A stretch of DNA of 64,000 nucleotides, from assembly GCA_949358305.1 (NCBI GenBank), contig OX442314.1, positions 6,637,087 through 6,701,086 of the forward strand, given 5' to 3'. Positions 45,060 through 55,997 of the stretch are shown in pieces (position 1 is the first letter of the stretch; each line of letters begins with the position of its first letter). This DNA comes from Strigamia acuminata (taxonomy: Eukaryota > Arthropoda > Chilopoda > Geophilomorpha > Linotaeniidae). A program made the position numbers and the translations under genes. The notes under the pieces are model-generated. The model was given only the letters and a program-made list of their open reading frames with translations. It was not told the origin of the DNA and made no database searches.

Positions 45060-48000
45060 ATGGAGAATAATAGTTTGATGTGGAGATACAGAAGAGGGAA
45101 AAGTCAACTGCGTCTGACAATTCACCAATTAATGAAGGATGATGCCAACAAACCCAACTGCGATATAATTGGATTGGAAGATTTCGTAAACAGTAGGAAA
45201 CGTTGGAGGAGCAAACATCACATCCTTTGGCTGCTTTTATTCACATTTTGCACGTGCATGCTCACATATCAGACATACGACAGAATAATGCATTACTTCA
45301 GTTATCCTACGGCTGTTGATGTAACGAGTAGATCAGAAAATATTACTTTACCAGACTTAATGGTCTATAGTACAGACACAAAGAAAATGAATAGGCTTTG
45401 GGAAGAAACTCATATAGCAAATAAAAAAATATCAAAATCCATTTCATGTGCTATCATGCTTAAAAAACTAATGACAATTGAAAACCCAACTTACGATATG
45501 GATACACTTTGGAAAGCAACTAACAATACTGATGACATCGACAGTGTAAAAATGAAAGTAAAAATTAAAATTAAAAAACAAACAATAGAGAAATTCAGTT
45601 AAAAATCACAATTTAAACTATATTTGCATAGGGATATTCAAATACTTCTGTTGTTCAGACGGAAACTGACAGTGAATTAGGAATATGCTCAACATTTCGA
45701 TTTGGTAACTACAAACAAGCATTAATCATTTCCTTCATTGTTACAATAATATTATTCATTGACATAGCTGAAGCTTCTAGCAAATCATTTGTCGGAAAAT
45801 TACTGACAGTGAATTTAAAAAAAAATTACGACTGGACATGCAAAGTGCCTTATTATTGGGTAACTTAATTAAATTACAATAGCAATTGCTACATTAATTT
45901 TTTCCTCTTTGCCCTTAGTTTTACCTGATATTCAATAATGTTGGAAATAACTATTTTGTATCAGTGATGTATCCTGGTTCAACATCTAAAATAAATTTAA
46001 GTTGTAACAAAGTAAAGTTTTACGTAAAAACTTGAAATTCCTGAGCAACACTTGTTAATGTTTACAATTGTAGTTTATATTGCAAAATTCACCGATCAAT
46101 TCATGCTCTAACGAAGACGAATACAGAGAATGCTATCGGAATTGCTTACTTAACAAATTTAAAAAGGAAAAATGCAGGTAAGAACATGTGGAAAAAATGC
46201 TTCACAATTAAACAGCTAATTAAATATATTCTGTACAAGATTTCCGTTCATGAAGTTGGATTTGCCACTTTGCAAATTAGGAAATGATGCAGATAACATG
46301 TATCACATTGTTAGGCACTTAATTAAACATACAGAACCAATTACCCATTGCCAATGTCGACGTCCTTGTCAACATTTAACTTTTACACCATATACTGATT
46401 TAGGCATAGCTAAAAATAATAAAACGATGAGTTTAACATTAGCAATAACTAATGAGAAGGTTACTGTTTATGAAGAACGGTACACATATGATGTTATTGC
46501 CTTACTATCCGATTTAGGAGGAAATCTGGGCCTGTTTCTTGGACTATCCGTAATCTCATTACCGCACATCATTTGGTATTTATATTATGTTGCATCAAAC
46601 ATTCGCCGAAAAAGATCCGTCAATAAGATTAGGCGTCTGTATGAAATGTGCAAAAACAAAGTCGATGAAACTGAAGAGCAAACCAAAATACATACAGTCT
46701 TAGAAAAGTTGAAGTTAATATTCGTATTAGTTGTTGCAGGATTCACTTTGTATTGCCTGCACATTCGTGTCAATTACTACGTCGATGAACCGGGCACAAC
46801 AATCGTTCGAATAAGCCAACGACGCTACACCGAATTTCCTTCTGTCACAATTTGTAGTGAAAAAAGAAATGAAGAAATGCGCACAGCTCGATTGGACTTA
46901 CTGAAACAACCCAATAAAACCTGTGGCAACATATCACCCTGGCAATTGTTCAACAGCAAATTGTCGTTGCAAAACATCTGGAAATCGCTTAGTATCGCCC
47001 AAGTTTTACATGTTGGCTGTGTTGAGAAAAAGGATGTAACTATAATAAGTGATATTCCTCAAATAAAAACCAAACAATTAAAGCTTTATGTTTACAGGTA
47101 CCATCAATTAATTTTATTTCACTTCCATTTGGCAATTGTTCACAAATAAGAAATGGTTATATATAAAATTAATTTCTGATTTTAGTTAATTAATGGTTCT
47201 ATTCAAAGTCTACTTTTGAATTCTAGGATTTTTCAATAGGTGCATTCAAAGTCAAATGAATTATTTGACTGAAATGACTGAAATGACTGATTTGACTGAT
47301 TTGACTTAACAGTCACAGGAAATGATGCAATTTACATCATCAGATGATAATCGAAATTTGAAAATTCATAATCTGCTTATTTTCATGATTTTTTACAAGC
47401 TTTTCAAGACTTTTCACTCAGTTTTCGATGATTTTTGACGATTTTTGACGATTTTTACACAGTTTTTGACGATTTTTACCGAGGCTTTCACAATTTTTAC
47501 CCAGTTTGTCACGATTTTTACCCTTTTCACCCAGTTTTTCATGATTTTTACCCTTTTCACCCAGTTTTTCATGATTTTTCACAATTTTTACTTTGTTTTT
47601 CACATTACATAATTTTTACCCAGTTTTTCATGATTTTACACGATTTTTACCGGTTTTTCATTATTTTACACGATTTTTACCCAATTTTTCACGATTTTAC
47701 ATGATTTTTATCGTTTTTCACGATTTTACACGATATTTACCGAGTTTTTCACAATTTTTACCTTGTTTTTCACGATTTTTTACAATTTTCACCCAGTTTT
47801 TCATGATTTTTCACAATTTTTACCCTGTTTTTCACTGCCCAGTGGAAATGCTCAAAACATAAATTACATGCAAACGAGGTTCAATATTTGCAAGGTTAGT
47901 AGCGCTCTTATAATTAGGTTAGTAAAATGCTAACACAACACTAAGCTAGTTTACAATAATATTCAATGAATAAATTCAAAAAAAATTTCAAAAAAAAATT

Positions 48001-50777
48001 CAAAAATTCAAATAAATCAAGAAAATCTTCAAAAATGATGTTTTCAAGAAGTTGAAAGGTTTGTGAAGTCATCTGGTGCACTTCACGTGCTTTTCCTTGA
48101 AAATCTGGTCCAAAATATCCATAATTCTACTGGTTGAAATATCCGAAACAATCCACACACTTCACGTGTATTTTTCTGGTCAAAATGTCCGAAATTCGCA
48201 ATTTTCGCTGGTCTATGGTGTCCAAATCGATTCCCACACTTCACGTGTGTTTTCCTCTCGAAATTTGGGTCCAAAAAACGTCCAAAAACATGCAAAACGT
48301 TCAAAAATGCCTCGCACGAGTCCAAATGGTACAAATCGTCGTCTGGGCGCATTCTGTGCTGCACGGCACGTCCTTCGCGAACGTTTCGGCGACGTTCCTC
48401 GTTGTTCGCGAACGTCCGTGCGACGTTCCTCGTTGTCCGCGAACGTCCGTGCGACGTTCCTCGTCGATTAGCGGTCAACGCCGCGAACGTGTCGGAAATG
48501 TGCGGCCCTGGCAATCGTACGATCGGCGTGCGCTCGAAAACATAAATTTGTGTTTAAAAATGTCAGCAATTACTAACCTTGCTTTTGCCTAAGTATGGCT
48601 GTTCAGCTAGGTAATGAGCACTGCTCATTTCTTGAGTCCTTGACCAGTTTCTTGCTGGATTCCTCTTTTCATGATAGACTGACTGGGGGCATCCATCTTG
48701 AATGGCTTATTCCAGTGGCCAAATAATTCATGTGCTCAGCCATGATTGGAGGAATTTTTCCATCAGCCACTTATTGATAAGTCATGATTGGAGTGACTTA
48801 TCAATAGGCCACTTATTGCAATTGAATTATCTTTTCAGTGATGTAAATTACATCATTTCCTGTGACTGGTAAGATATTTCAGTCACATCAGCCAAATAAT
48901 TGTTCACTTTGTATGGAATTTAGCCAAATGACTTATATGAATTATTGATAATTCAGATTATGATAAGTCAAATTTGGATTTTAACTTTGAATGCACCTAT
49001 TGTCTTTTTTTTTCTGGAATTATTTAACTGTAAAAATTGCTTACTGCAGACGAATTAGAAAATTAATTCTGACCTTCTCACTTTCTTCCAGATAAAACAA
49101 GCACAAAAACCACTAGACTTGACATTATTTTCACTATAGGTCCAACTCCTGCAGAAGCTTGTGATCCGCAGATAAAGGTGTGTAAAAAAAATATTTTCAC
49201 TCGAAATCACATGTAATTTTGCAACCAAAATGGAATGTTATAAATTGACAGTCTCAATGTCTTTTTAAGCAGCATTCTTAAATAAGATAACGAGAAAGTC
49301 TATTTATTCATGCAGAATGAAGCAAAAAAGTTCTTTAGATAATCCAAATCTAAAAGAAGTTAGAAAAATGGTTTGTGTTTGGTTCAGACACACATGTATT
49401 CCTAATTGTAAATAGAAAAAATAGAAAAATAGTTTTTGTGCACATAACTTACAGTTTTAATTATAAATATAAATATTTTGGATTATATTAACACGCAGCT
49501 AATCATAAATAATCGGGAAGAGGAAGTTAACATTTTGGCACCCTTGACCGTAAACCATCCATGTTACTACTTTGTAGTACTTCGAGAGTTTCAGGTAGAA
49601 AATGAAATAAATTATAGAAATGCTCCTACTAAGATTTCTTTTGCGAAATAGATCATACGAAGAAATACAAAGCTTGATCCGTGTGAAGAGAACAAAAGTG
49701 CTTATCTCAAGTGTAAAAGAGCTTGCTGGCATAACAATGTACTTCGAGGTGTTAAGTGCAGGTATACTTCACATTTCTATTCATGCATCAGCTCCAATTT
49801 TATCACATCTATTTTTATTTTTCGCCGTTCTAAAGATTGACTGATTAGCCAATCCGCAGTCAGTAATTGCACTAGCATTAAACACACACAAACTTGCAAG
49901 CATGTTTTGACATGACAGCGATTAAAGATTCATTTGCTGCATCACCAGATTGAATCTATTCGAAAAACACCTAACCCTTTTCAGCAGATAAACTGCAACC
50001 AGTTGTGACCGTCTGGCCACCGTGGCTACCTACGGTGATGCGTGTCACTCCACACACTGCTCTCTGGTCCCTGGCCACCCCTCTTGCGAGGTATACTGGC
50101 CTAGTGGGAAAGAAAGGAGCTGAGTGGTGGAGAGAAGAGACTGTGAGTCAGAGAGAGAGAGAGTTTGGACAGCACAGGATGAGGAAGTGTGCTCTTGAGG
50201 TCTCTCAGCCAGCCTGGGCAGTGCAGTGCCCCAGTTGACTCTGCTCGTCTCCATTATTACGTGAAGGTCCGGTCCCACCCACGGCGATCAATCCCCAGAT
50301 TGCTGTGAGAGCGAAGACCCGTCACAGCTAGTCTTCAGTTATGTCAATTCTAGAAGAAGCATCTTTGACCAATCTCCTCTTTGTTTCAGATTACCATACA
50401 TGGGAAAACCTAATTTGCCAGTTTGTAACACTACAAGTGTCGTAACTACTGCTCATTTCACGCATTTAAGCAACCTTGACTCGAATCAAAAACAATGCAA
50501 ATGTAAACAACCTTGCAAACATATTTTTTACAAAAGTACTTTTCGGAAGAGTCCTTACCTAAATGATGGAGTTACAGTTCTATTGTTGCAATTTGCTGAT
50601 AGCTCTGTAGAGATTGTAGAAGAGAAACAAGCATATCCAATATCTCAATTCTTAAGCGATTTCGGTAGCATTGTAGGACTGGGTTTGGGAATGTCACTTC
50701 TCTCTTTGTACGATTGGATTTTAAAAACTCTTAATTGGTATCGGAATCAAGATGTGGGTTGTAGATTTGCACTCTAA
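45060..50777 (+). CDS. DEG/ENaC gene D: intact two-unit (four-TM) channel, 797 aa
   Basis: Eleven exons, all GT-AG: 45060-45557, 45632-45704, 45768-45859, 45919-46011, 46074-46177, 46240-47035, 47098-47155, 49092-49177, 49499-49594, 49652-49761, 50390-50777 (2394 nt). TM1 is at about 54-72 and the LPDLMV motif at 97-102. Unit 1 cysteines include ECYRNC and CQCRRPC (324-330). TM2 is about 373-403 with filter GLS 388-390. A basic/acidic linker spans 404-443, TM3 444-464, canonical FPSVTIC 486-492, a second cysteine set ending CKCKQPC 705-711, and TM4 about 752-782 with filter GMS 769-771. A 15-residue tail follows. Both units therefore have cytosolic ends and extracellular cysteine domains. HG motif is IG. 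Intron 7 (1.9 kb) and intron 10 (628 bp) contain transposons; other introns are mostly about 60 bp. Start is the first in-frame ATG. Confidence 0.92.
47239..48998. mobile_element. Foldback element, long form (1.76 kb), in intron 7 of gene D
   Basis: Ends GGTGCATTCAAAG and CTTTGAATGCACC flanked by TA on both sides (47237-47238, 48999-49000). The interior at about 48595-48725 is the complement of the interior of the short form at 34478-34869. Extra contents are a TTTTTCACGATTTTTACC array (47405-47830), three ~80-bp units with ACTTCACGTG (48080-48260), and a GC-rich ~31-bp repeat (48360-48470). Gene B has no such insertion at the same intron position. Confidence 0.85.
48360..48470. repeat. GC-rich tandem repeat, ~31-bp unit, 3 copies
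   Basis: Unit CGCGAACGTCCGTGCGACG plus TTCCTCGTTGTC. The TTCGCGAA palindrome appears in the first copy. Base composition is sharply different from the AT-rich host intron. Confidence 0.85.
50004..50326 (+). mobile_element. LTR-B family solo LTR in intron 10 of gene D, internally deleted
   Basis: Starts TGTGACCGTCTGGCCACC and ends CCGTCACA, 323 bp. No matching target duplication is visible. The corresponding intron of gene B (20858-20561) is 298 bp and lacks it. Confidence 0.75.
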
Positions 50778-51355
50778 TGAGTGTAAATAAAATATTACTA
50801 ATATTAGCTAAGCACATATAACACTTAAAATAAGATTAAAAAATAAATGTATATTTAATCATGACGAATTGTTAGTTCAACATGCACCAACAAAAATCAT
50901 TATTTTCAAAGTCAGAGTGTGTCTCCAGCTCTGTCAGCGCCCAGTCAGAGTTTTTGTGTGCTTTTCTAACTCCCTAACTCTCAATTTTATATTTAATTGG
51001 GTAACTTGTGTAAGTTTGTACTTTTACTTATTGATGTAACCCATTTCATATTATTCGGCAAAAATTGTTGTTATGACTTATACTGCACCTTCTAGAAATA
51101 ATTCATAAACATTAATAGGTTCATTCTACCGTAATTTTTGTCCCTCAGTCCAGCACTGCCTATGGAGTTTGTAAATCGTATTTATAAATTAATCAAAAGC
51201 ACAAGTTTTGTGATTGTGACATAAACGTTGTAAATTGTTTTGAATGCACAAATACGAAAATCGGACCTTTTCTGTTTGCAATAGTCAGTTCGTGAACTTT
51301 GTGGCATATTGATATGCTTCAAGAGTTCCGGCCTGTGTGTGCGGTGGTCTCTTTA
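50778..51355. other. 3' flank of gene D
   Basis: AATAAA at about 50786, 10 bases after the stop, is a plausible polyadenylation signal. The block at 50840-50960 matches the 3' flanks of B and C. No further gene. Confidence 0.5.
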
Positions 51356-51359
51356 ATAG

Positions 51360-51985
51360 TTATTCTAACTCGTGTAATCGATTTTTGTTGATGTAACTAA
51401 GTCTGCCTGTTGATTTTACTAACTCTAGTTGATGTTTTTTGTTGATGTAACTAAGTCTTGCTGTTGATTTTACTAACTCTTGTTGATGATTTTACTAACT
51501 CTTGTTGTGGATTTAACTAACTCTTGTTGTTGATTTTACTAACTCTTGTTGTGGATTTAACTAACTCTTGTTGTTGATTTAACTAACTCTTGTTGATGAT
51601 TTTACTAATCTCTTGTTGTGGATTTTACTATCTCATGTTATTGATTTTGCTTATTCTTGTTGTTTATTTTATTAACTCTTGTTGTTGATTTTACTAATTC
51701 TTGTTGTTGATTTTACTAACTCTTGTTGTTGATTTTACTAACTCTTGTTGTGGATTTTACTAATCTCTTGTTGTTGATTTAACTAACTCTTGTTGATGAT
51801 TTTACTAATCTCTTGTTGTGGATTTTACTATCTCATGTTATTGATTTTGCTTATTCTTGTTGTTTATTTTATTAACTCTTGTTGTTGATTTTACTAATTC
51901 TTGTTGTTGATTTTACTAACTCTTGTTGTTGATTTTACTAACTCTTGTTGTTGATTTTAATAAGTCTTGTTGTAGAGTTTAAGGA
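51360..51985. repeat. ~19-bp minisatellite, about 30 copies
   Basis: Unit TTGTTGATTTTACTAACTC with variants TTGTGGATTT and TTGATGATTT. A block of about 190 bp is itself duplicated (51590-51720 resembles 51775-51910), so there is higher-order structure. Confidence 0.9.
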
Positions 51986-52022
51986 TTAATAATTGGTATC
52001 GGTATCAGGATATTATTTAAAT

Positions 52023-52644
52023 TAGGGTTTGACCGATATCAAAATTTTACGATAAAATTTCGGCCGATAACGTTACCGATATTTTATGACAATTAATTTT
52101 TTTAAGAGAACAGTTTATTTCAGCAAAAATAAACTGTTTAATTTAAAAAACTATGGTTGTTTAAAAATTAGTTATTCAATTAAATGGATACAAATAAATT
52201 CTTTTATCGAATTTACAAAATGGTGCAATTTTTAATGGTGAAAAATCAAATAAAATTGTGAAGAATGAATTAAAATTGTAAAGAATGAATTAAAATTGTG
52301 AAGAATGAATTAAAATTGTGAAGAATGAATTAAAATTATGAAGAATGAATTAAAATTGTAAAGAATGAATTAAAATTGTAAAAAATGAATTAAAATTGTG
52401 AAGAATGAATTAAAATTGTGAAGAATGAATTAAATTCGTAAAGAATGAATTAAAATTGTGCAGAAGCAATTATAACAGTAAAAAACAAATTAAAACAGTA
52501 AAAAACCAATTAAAACAGTAAAAAACCAATTAAAACAGTAAAAAACCAATTAAAACAGTAAAATTAAATCAAAACTCTAGAAAACCTATTAAAATTATGA
52601 AAACATCGATTAAAAAGTCCGATACCGATATTGGCCAAACTCTT
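52023..52644. mobile_element. hAT-like MITE, 8-bp TSD ATTTAAAT, with internal minisatellite
   Basis: Ends TAGGGTTTGACCGATATC and GATATTGGCCAAACTCTTA are imperfect inverted repeats. ATTTAAAT flanks both (52015-52022, 52645-52652). The middle (52235-52570) is a ~20-bp repeat AATTGTGAAGAATGAATTAA that changes to AAACAGTAAAAAACCAATTA. The TSD is AT-rich and self-complementary, so slightly less decisive. Confidence 0.75.
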
Positions 52645-53075
52645 ATTTAAATCTCTCATGTAATAAGTTTCAAAAAATTCTATTTATAACACAAATTCAT
52701 ACGCCAGAGCAAGAATCATTATTGTAAAAGTCAAGTCTATCAGTACCCTTGTGTAGTGTATAGATACAATCCACATTAAAATAAATAACACAGCTGAAAC
52801 AGTCAAGTTTACGCTTTACTCGACCTGCATCTATTCCCACCAACTCGGCCTGGACACACTGCGCCATCTGGCGACTAAATACAAGATACACTATACCTGG
52901 GTGATTTTTTTGTGAACTTGGGCTCAGTTTATTAAATGTGCACACATGTATTTTAACGTCCTTGTGTAACTCATTTTAGATTATCGAGCAATGGATTGTT
53001 GCTTGAAATAAACACTGTACTTTCATACGGCAAAATAAAAAATAACTTGCAAACATTATTATTAATAAATGATAC
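52645..53075. other. Downstream part of a putative minus-strand host gene
   Basis: On the minus strand, after a CACCCAG acceptor at about 52895, an open stretch reads IVYLVFSRQMAQCVQAEL and continues in frame to a stop at 52697. Its phase fits the exon at 53168-53076. It could be the terminal exon, but conservation cannot be judged. Confidence 0.3.
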
Positions 53076-53400
53076 CTGTCACCGGTGCAGGGCTGTCTTC
53101 TACACTTTTATCATCAAATTTTCCAAACCAAACACTGCCTGGTAAATTATGTAAAACAGACGCAAAATCTGAAAAAAATGTAGAATCAAAGAATAATCAT
53201 AACAACAAAGTATATTTCATGATTTAGACCTGTCACCATATTTAGTATTAGTGTACTACGTCGTCTATCGGATGTGATATAATTTATTTAAAGGCTTCAA
53301 AAAGTTAACTTACATTTTATTCCCAGTGATTCAGTGTCAAGGATTCGTTTACAGTTGATCCATGTCGACCATGTCTTACGAATTGCGAAGCAGGGGCGAC
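53076..53400 (-). CDS. Putative host gene, two exons, product unknown
   Basis: The exon at 53168-53076 has a strong acceptor (polypyrimidine TTTTTTTCAG) and an ACAG|GTATCA donor, and reads NLPGSVWFGKFDDKSVED, with good coding character. Immediately upstream, a frame ending at a GTAAGT donor (about 53313) reads KTWSTWINCKRILDTESL and joins in matching phase (1). Its own start may be a splice acceptor near 53400. The combination suggests a real, expressed gene running leftwards. I do not recognise the family. Confidence 0.45.
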
Positions 53401-54151
53401 TCCTTTCTGATTATCGCCCATCGGACACGATTTGAATAATTTGATAGAATAAAAACATTGAATAACATACTTTTCCAGTGTATTTTTCGCCAGGAAATCG
53501 ATTTCCACCCGTGTGTCGACGATCTGAAGTCATCCCAGCAAGATTTGAGCCGTATTTTTGCTCCGTTGATATGATGTATTTGTACGTTGGCGGCCATTTG
53601 TGTTTCTGAAGTTTGTTGACGCCTTTTCTGTAATTATAAATCAAAAACTGTCAGTTAAGATCGAAATCAAATGTTGCCCGTTCATTTAAATAATATTTTA
53701 TAATTTTTGTACTACGAACTGTATTTGAATCGGGCAGCTAAATGTGCCTGTCTTTTTCACGTTGCAATTTAAGGCAGTTTTAGCTACCGAGCGCTCCGAT
53801 TGGGCGAAACGATCCACGACAGTAATGATTGTGCTAACGCATTTTAAGGGTTTTTGAGGCCCTGGATTACAATTTCAACATTATTTTCGTTTTTAACGTG
53901 TCTCTCTGCCCAAGTGAAGTAATTTTATTGTTATTTATTTTGTCGGACCTTACTCTGTGTACGGAAGCTAACGTGGAACATTTTGCTTTATTTTTGCGGC
54001 TAAAATCTAATTTTAGTCCAAAAAATTGATTGTCAAACCAAAATACTGTAGACTGTTGGGGATAGAACTGTTTTTATTTCTTTGCTGAATTAGTTTTGCT
54101 AATAAAAAAACTTAAAAATAAAAATCGAATTAATTAAAAAAAAGAAGCAAT
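53401..54151. other. Upstream of the putative host gene
   Basis: A minus-strand ATG frame near 53597 (MAANVQIHHINGAKIRL) may be a first coding exon but could not be joined with confidence. The remainder is AT-rich. Confidence 0.3.
54136..54143 (-). terminator. Pol III T-run terminator of tRNA-iMet
   Basis: Eight consecutive T on the minus strand starting 9 bases after the mature 3' end. Confidence 0.8.
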
Positions 54152-54223
54152 TAGCAGAGGATGGTTTCGATCCATCGGCCTCTGGGTTATGGGCCCAGCA
54201 CGCTTCCACTGCGCCACTCTGCT
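54152..54223 (-). tRNA. Initiator tRNA-Met (CAU)
   Basis: A 72-nt cloverleaf. Acceptor stem AGCAGAG/CTCTGCT with the A1:U72 pair typical of eukaryotic initiators. Anticodon CAT at 54191-54189, within a stem of three G:C pairs (GGG...CCC). The T loop has AUCGAAA-type sequence (A54, A60) rather than TTC. No intron. The A and B boxes for RNA polymerase III are internal. Downstream on the minus strand is a run of eight T (54143-54136), a Pol III terminator. It supplies the sequence to which the copia primer sites in this window match. Confidence 0.97.
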
Positions 54224-54484
54224 GGTGGTCAAGAAGTGTAGGAGAAAACACACTCATTGCTGATAGTTTAAGTTGAATTTACAATCTAGTCAATGTTACC
54301 TTGTCGCACAATTATCAATAATTTGGGCCCCTTCTACAGTTGATTCTGGCATGATGCGCAGTGTTGGACGGTTTGGTTGCTAAAAGTGCGTTTTTGGCCT
54401 AAAAAGTGCACTTTTAGTTGAATAAAAATGTTTTTTGGGCCTAAACAGTGCATTTTTGGTGCTGGACAAATTACCCTCACCTCG

Positions 54485-55675
54485 CAAGGCTTCGGCCAAT
54501 CAGAGCGCTGGGCCACCAAAACGGCCTTAAAATACATCGTATAAGAAAAGAGAAATTTAAATATATAATCCAATTAGGCCTATATAAATTGGAAAATATT
54601 ATTTACATATATGCGGCGATATTGGCTTCCAATTTAAACTAACAGTTATTGATTTGTAATTATAGAAATGACATCAATGATTCGCAGAAAGACAGTAATG
54701 GCTGCCAATGTACAAAGAAACACATCATCTCAACGGACCAAGCATGACTCAAATCTCGCTAGGATGCCTTTATATCGCCATAATACCGGTGCTATCGATT
54801 CCCAGGCATAAAATACACCAGAAACGAGTGTGATTCGATTTTTTGATCTCCTCAAATTCTAATCCAGTACGATAGACAAGCGACTAAATCCTGACATCCA
54901 CCTCGCTCTTGATTGGTCCATATTTTGATTGTTGTGTTCCAAATTCCACCATCGCGCGATCACCGGCACTGTTCATTGTTGGGAGCGCTGGCGAATAACC
55001 CATCACCTTGCTGACTTAATGATAATGACGGGTATTTTTTTTTATTATTTCTTAACAAGGGTGGGCTAGCGCCCCCCCCTTGACCCCCCCCCCCCCCCCC
55101 CCGCAAACCTCACCTTAACTGGTTTTATTAAAGTTAAGGGAATTGGGCATTTATTGACTCGTGATAAGTATGGGAAAAATTGTGATTGTTGCTCCCAACA
55201 ATGAAAATTTGACGATTCGCCCGTAAAGTGTAAAGCAGTAATCACAACGCGCCATTTTGAAACACAACAATCCAAATATTAGGACCAATCAAGAGCGAGG
55301 TGGATGTCAGGATTTAGTCGCTTGTGTACGATAGGTGACGATAAGAAAACAATCGTGGAACATGGCCTGAAACCGAACAAAGAAATCTCTGATCTCCAAA
55401 CCAACGACAGTAAGTGATTTCCTTCTCACTAAATGAACTTATTAATGCTTTTAAATTATTTTTTATTCTGCCATATAAAAGTACGGTGGTCATTTGAAAT
55501 TTATTCTAACAACAAACGAAAAAAGACCGATTTTAATTTTCGTGCATTAAAATCAACGTAAGACGTCTTCGACGCAAAACATGTGTTTAATTCAATTCTA
55601 AATATAATATACAGTAATTTGAAATGGATATACAAGTAGATTATAAGATTAAAACATTTAATAAACTGTGTAAAA
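54485..55675 (+). repeat. Segmental duplication, copy 2, with exon-like frame
   Basis: Collinear with 18455-19205 apart from the insertion 54876-55325. It has GGCCAATCAGAGCGCTGGGCC, a classical CCAAT-box context, then a TTGTAATTATAG acceptor and the frame MTSMIRRKTVMAANVQRNTS continuing ~45 codons to a stop. Here the codon that is TGA in copy 1 is TCA. A GTAAGT donor follows at about 55410. Possibly the 5' end of an expressed gene or of a captured gene; product unknown. Confidence 0.5.
54876..55325. mobile_element. 450-bp foldback MITE, 9-bp TSD GTACGATAG
   Basis: Inverted arms start ACAAGCGACTAAATCCTGAC and extend about 45 bp with few mismatches. GTACGATAG occurs at 54867-54875 and 55326-55334. 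The homologous uninterrupted site lies near 18840. A 9-bp duplication suggests a MULE/Mutator-type source. The interior contains a C-run of about 20 at 55080-55102. Confidence 0.88.
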
Positions 55676-55782
55676 TTGGTTGCCATATTGAAAAAGTGTG
55701 TTTGGATTGCACTTCAACTTGTTTTGTTTAAATTGTATGTGCATGCCCACTTCAACTAAATGTTACATCGAGACCAATTAAA

Positions 55783-55982
55783 NNNNNNNNNNNNNNNNNN
55801 NNNNNNNNNNNNNNNNNNNNNNNNNNNNNNNNNNNNNNNNNNNNNNNNNNNNNNNNNNNNNNNNNNNNNNNNNNNNNNNNNNNNNNNNNNNNNNNNNNNN
55901 NNNNNNNNNNNNNNNNNNNNNNNNNNNNNNNNNNNNNNNNNNNNNNNNNNNNNNNNNNNNNNNNNNNNNNNNNNNNNNNNNN
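55783..55982. other. Assembly gap, 200 N
   Basis: Exactly 200 N. The 14 bases before the gap (TCGAGACCAATTAA) are repeated immediately after it, so the two contig ends probably overlap or the gap spans a repeat. Confidence 0.98.
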
Positions 55983-55997
55983 TCGAGACCAATTAAA

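Noticed and set aside
49620-49844. Separate 74-codon protein starting MLLLRFLLRNRSYEE
   Set aside because: This frame is shadow; the conserved frame is exon 10 of gene D (IIRRNTK, then cysteines), supported by splice sites and by genes B and C.
50004-50326. Target duplication for the LTR-B copy in gene D intron 10
   Set aside because: Flanking bases CAGT and GCTA do not match, and comparison with the gene B intron shows about 30 extra bases on the right, so the borders have been altered.
45060-50777. Two adjacent single-unit DEG/ENaC genes instead of one fused gene
   Set aside because: Exon 6 runs from TM2 through the linker into TM3 with no stop, start or intron in genes B, C and D, and all other junctions keep frame. 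No promoter or polyadenylation signal separates the halves.
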